Shown: positions 6,473-7,743 of the stretch, in pieces
Layout: every line of letters begins with the position of its first letter
Numbering within the stretch: the first letter of the stretch is position 1
DNA from: CAZKFN01 sp964552035
GTDB lineage: Bacteria > Bacteroidota > Bacteroidia > Flavobacteriales_E > Vicingaceae
NCBI GenBank assembly: GCA_964552035.1
Contig: CAZKFN010000096.1
Coordinates: forward strand, 1 to 7,743
Direction: 5' to 3'
Length of the DNA: 7,743 bases
The notes under the pieces: generated by a model
Told to the model about the DNA's origin: nothing
The model's input: only the letters and a program-made list of their open reading frames with translations
Database searches by the model: none
Translations under genes and position numbers: made by a program

Positions 6473-7743
6473 TTATTTACTAATTTCAAGCTTTATAGCT
6501 GAAGTCCGTCCGTCTTTAAACCTAACTTTTACACTGTAAATACCTACCGGCAATTGGCTGGTATTTAATTGGTAAACTGTTGAGCTATTAGCAACAGTAG
6601 TTTCGTAAACATTTTGTCCTAAAATGTTATAAACCATTATAGACTCCATTTCTTCACCTAAAGAGTTCTCTATGTAAACTACATCAGAAGCTGGATTAGG
6701 ATACAGCATTAGTTTTGCCTCTATTTCCTTTTTGTCTATACCCGTTGCTATAATATTAATAGTCGTTCTTGCTGTATCCGTACCACAATTATTGCGCACC
6801 ACTAAGACTACGTTATAGGTTCCTATGTCGTGGAAATAATGCTCTGGAGCAGGGGAGTTAGAAGTTGTACCGTCTCCAAAATCCCACTCAAAAGAGATCA
6901 CATTTTTGTGGCCTAAGGGGGCAAAATAATAAGTATTATTCCTATCTAAAAAAGCATCGATAGAACTTACTTCAGGTTGTGGATTTACAGTTACTGTAAC
7001 AGTATCGCTTCCTATACATCCATTGCTATTAACAACTTCTACAAAATAGGTTCCAGCGGTAGTTATATCAACACGTTGTGTGGTATCGCTGGTGCTCCAT
7101 AAATAGGTACTTCCAGGATTTCCTGCATCAAGGGTTACAGTATCTCCTTCACAAATCGTACGATTAGTTCCTAAATTAACATTCGCTTGATAATTAGAGT
7201 TGATTATTGCCGGTACAGCAGTACGAGGGCTTTCACAACCGCCTCCTAAAGTCCAATTGTAAAAATAATAATAAGATGTGGCATTAAATGTTGTCCCCGT
7301 AATTTCAACCGCTCCATCTGCTGATATATAAGGGTAACTTGCACCTGAACTATTTCTATCCAAGCCTCCAGCATTATTAGTAGTTGTGCTTCCCATTCTA
7401 TAATCTCCCGGTACTATAGCTTGATCTAATATTAACGTATGTCTACCAGCAGAAGGCACAGAAACGGTAATCATATGTACAGTAGCTGAAGTCGCTGCAT
7501 CTTGTATATCCACATCAATTAAACCAGCCCCAGCTGAATAAACGTCAACTGAATGAATAACTGTAGCATTATGCACTGTAAATAATAAATAGTGATTCAT
7601 AGCTGTATAACTAGACACCGCACCTATGGTATTATCAACCGCCCCAAAAGGAGTTGAACTTCCTCCTCCTCCTCCTGATGAAGCTGCCACATAAAAAGTA
7701 TCCGATTGGTTAAGTATGGGTGTCCAAAAAGTATTACCTGTTG
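6473..7743 (-). CDS. Secreted T9SS protein with Ig-like/PKD domains and type A sorting domain (5' end outside window)
   Basis: The frame is open to the right edge, so the gene is partial and the GTG at 7690 is internal; 17 further codons lie upstream of it within the window, including TFYVAASSGGGGG. Counting from 7690: a beta-rich module (about 12-150) ending in YYYFYNWTLGGGCESPRTAV; an Ig-like/SprB-type module (about 171-236) with CEGDTVTLDAG, TYLWSTSD and TAGTYFVEVVNSNGC; a PKD domain (about 240-314) with FEWDFGDGTTSNSPAPEHYF and TYNVVLVV; and a T9SS type A sorting domain (about 325-405) with LMLYPNPASDVVYIEN, VYNILGQNVYET and LPVGIYSVKVRF. Known role of the last domain: the protein crosses the outer membrane through the type IX system, and the sorting tail is usually cleaved as the protein is released or attached to the surface. 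No catalytic domain is visible in this part, so its specific function cannot be given. It has its own terminator and is not co-transcribed with acn. Confidence 0.92.
   Translation of the reverse strand, partial: TGNTFWTPILNQSDTFYVAASSGGGGGSSTPFGAVDNTIGAVSSYTAMNHYLLFTVHNATVIHSVDVYSAGAGLIDVDIQDAATSATVHMITVSVPSAGRHTLILDQAIVPGDYRMGSTTTNNAGGLDRNSSGASYPYISADGAVEITGTTFNATSYYYFYNWTLGGGCESPRTAVPAIINSNYQANVNLGTNRTICEGDTVTLDAGNPGSTYLWSTSDTTQRVDITTAGTYFVEVVNSNGCIGSDTVTVTVNPQPEVSSIDAFLDRNNTYYFAPLGHKNVISFEWDFGDGTTSNSPAPEHYFHDIGTYNVVLVVRNNCGTDTARTTINIIATGIDKKEIEAKLMLYPNPASDVVYIENSLGEEMESIMVYNILGQNVYETTVANSSTVYQLNTSQLPVGIYSVKVRFKDGRTSAIKLEISK

Overview
The window looks like a stretch of AT-rich chromosome from a Bacteroidota bacterium, most likely of the Flavobacteriales type. 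The clearest sign is the gene at the right edge, which ends in a type IX secretion (T9SS) type A C-terminal sorting domain, a system confined to this phylum. Supporting signs are AT-rich intergenic regions and gene starts preceded by A/T-rich leaders without Shine-Dalgarno sequences. No species can be named from the sequence alone.

Layout, left to right. Positions 33-701 (minus) encode a small polytopic membrane protein with an HEYGH zinc motif, related to site-2/M50-type metalloproteases; its reading frame continues upstream to about 791 but has no ATG. Positions 702-1087 are an AT-rich spacer between divergent genes. Positions 1088-2659 (plus) encode L-aspartate oxidase (nadB), the first step of de novo NAD synthesis. 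Positions 2660-3451 are a long AT-rich region with no intact gene; it holds a possible degraded coding remnant on the minus strand at 3108-3260. A hairpin terminator at 3452-3484 closes the minus-strand aconitase gene (acn, 3500-6256). The acn leader (6257-6420) carries three tandem 8-bp repeats and GCAAATA-type inverted repeats. A second strong terminator (6421-6451) ends the minus-strand gene at 6473-7743, a secreted multidomain T9SS protein whose 5' part lies outside the window.

The genes do not form an obvious functional system. nadB and acn are monocistronic housekeeping genes (NAD synthesis and TCA cycle), the T9SS protein is a surface or secreted protein, and the membrane metalloprotease homologue is an accessory gene with a doubtful start. 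Each unit is separated by spacers or terminators, so operon logic gives no extra functional clue. I see no mobile element, CRISPR array, tRNA or rRNA. The points worth a second look are the start-less membrane protease, the acn leader repeats and the putative remnant in the nadB-acn gap. I found no convincing evidence of an undescribed system here.
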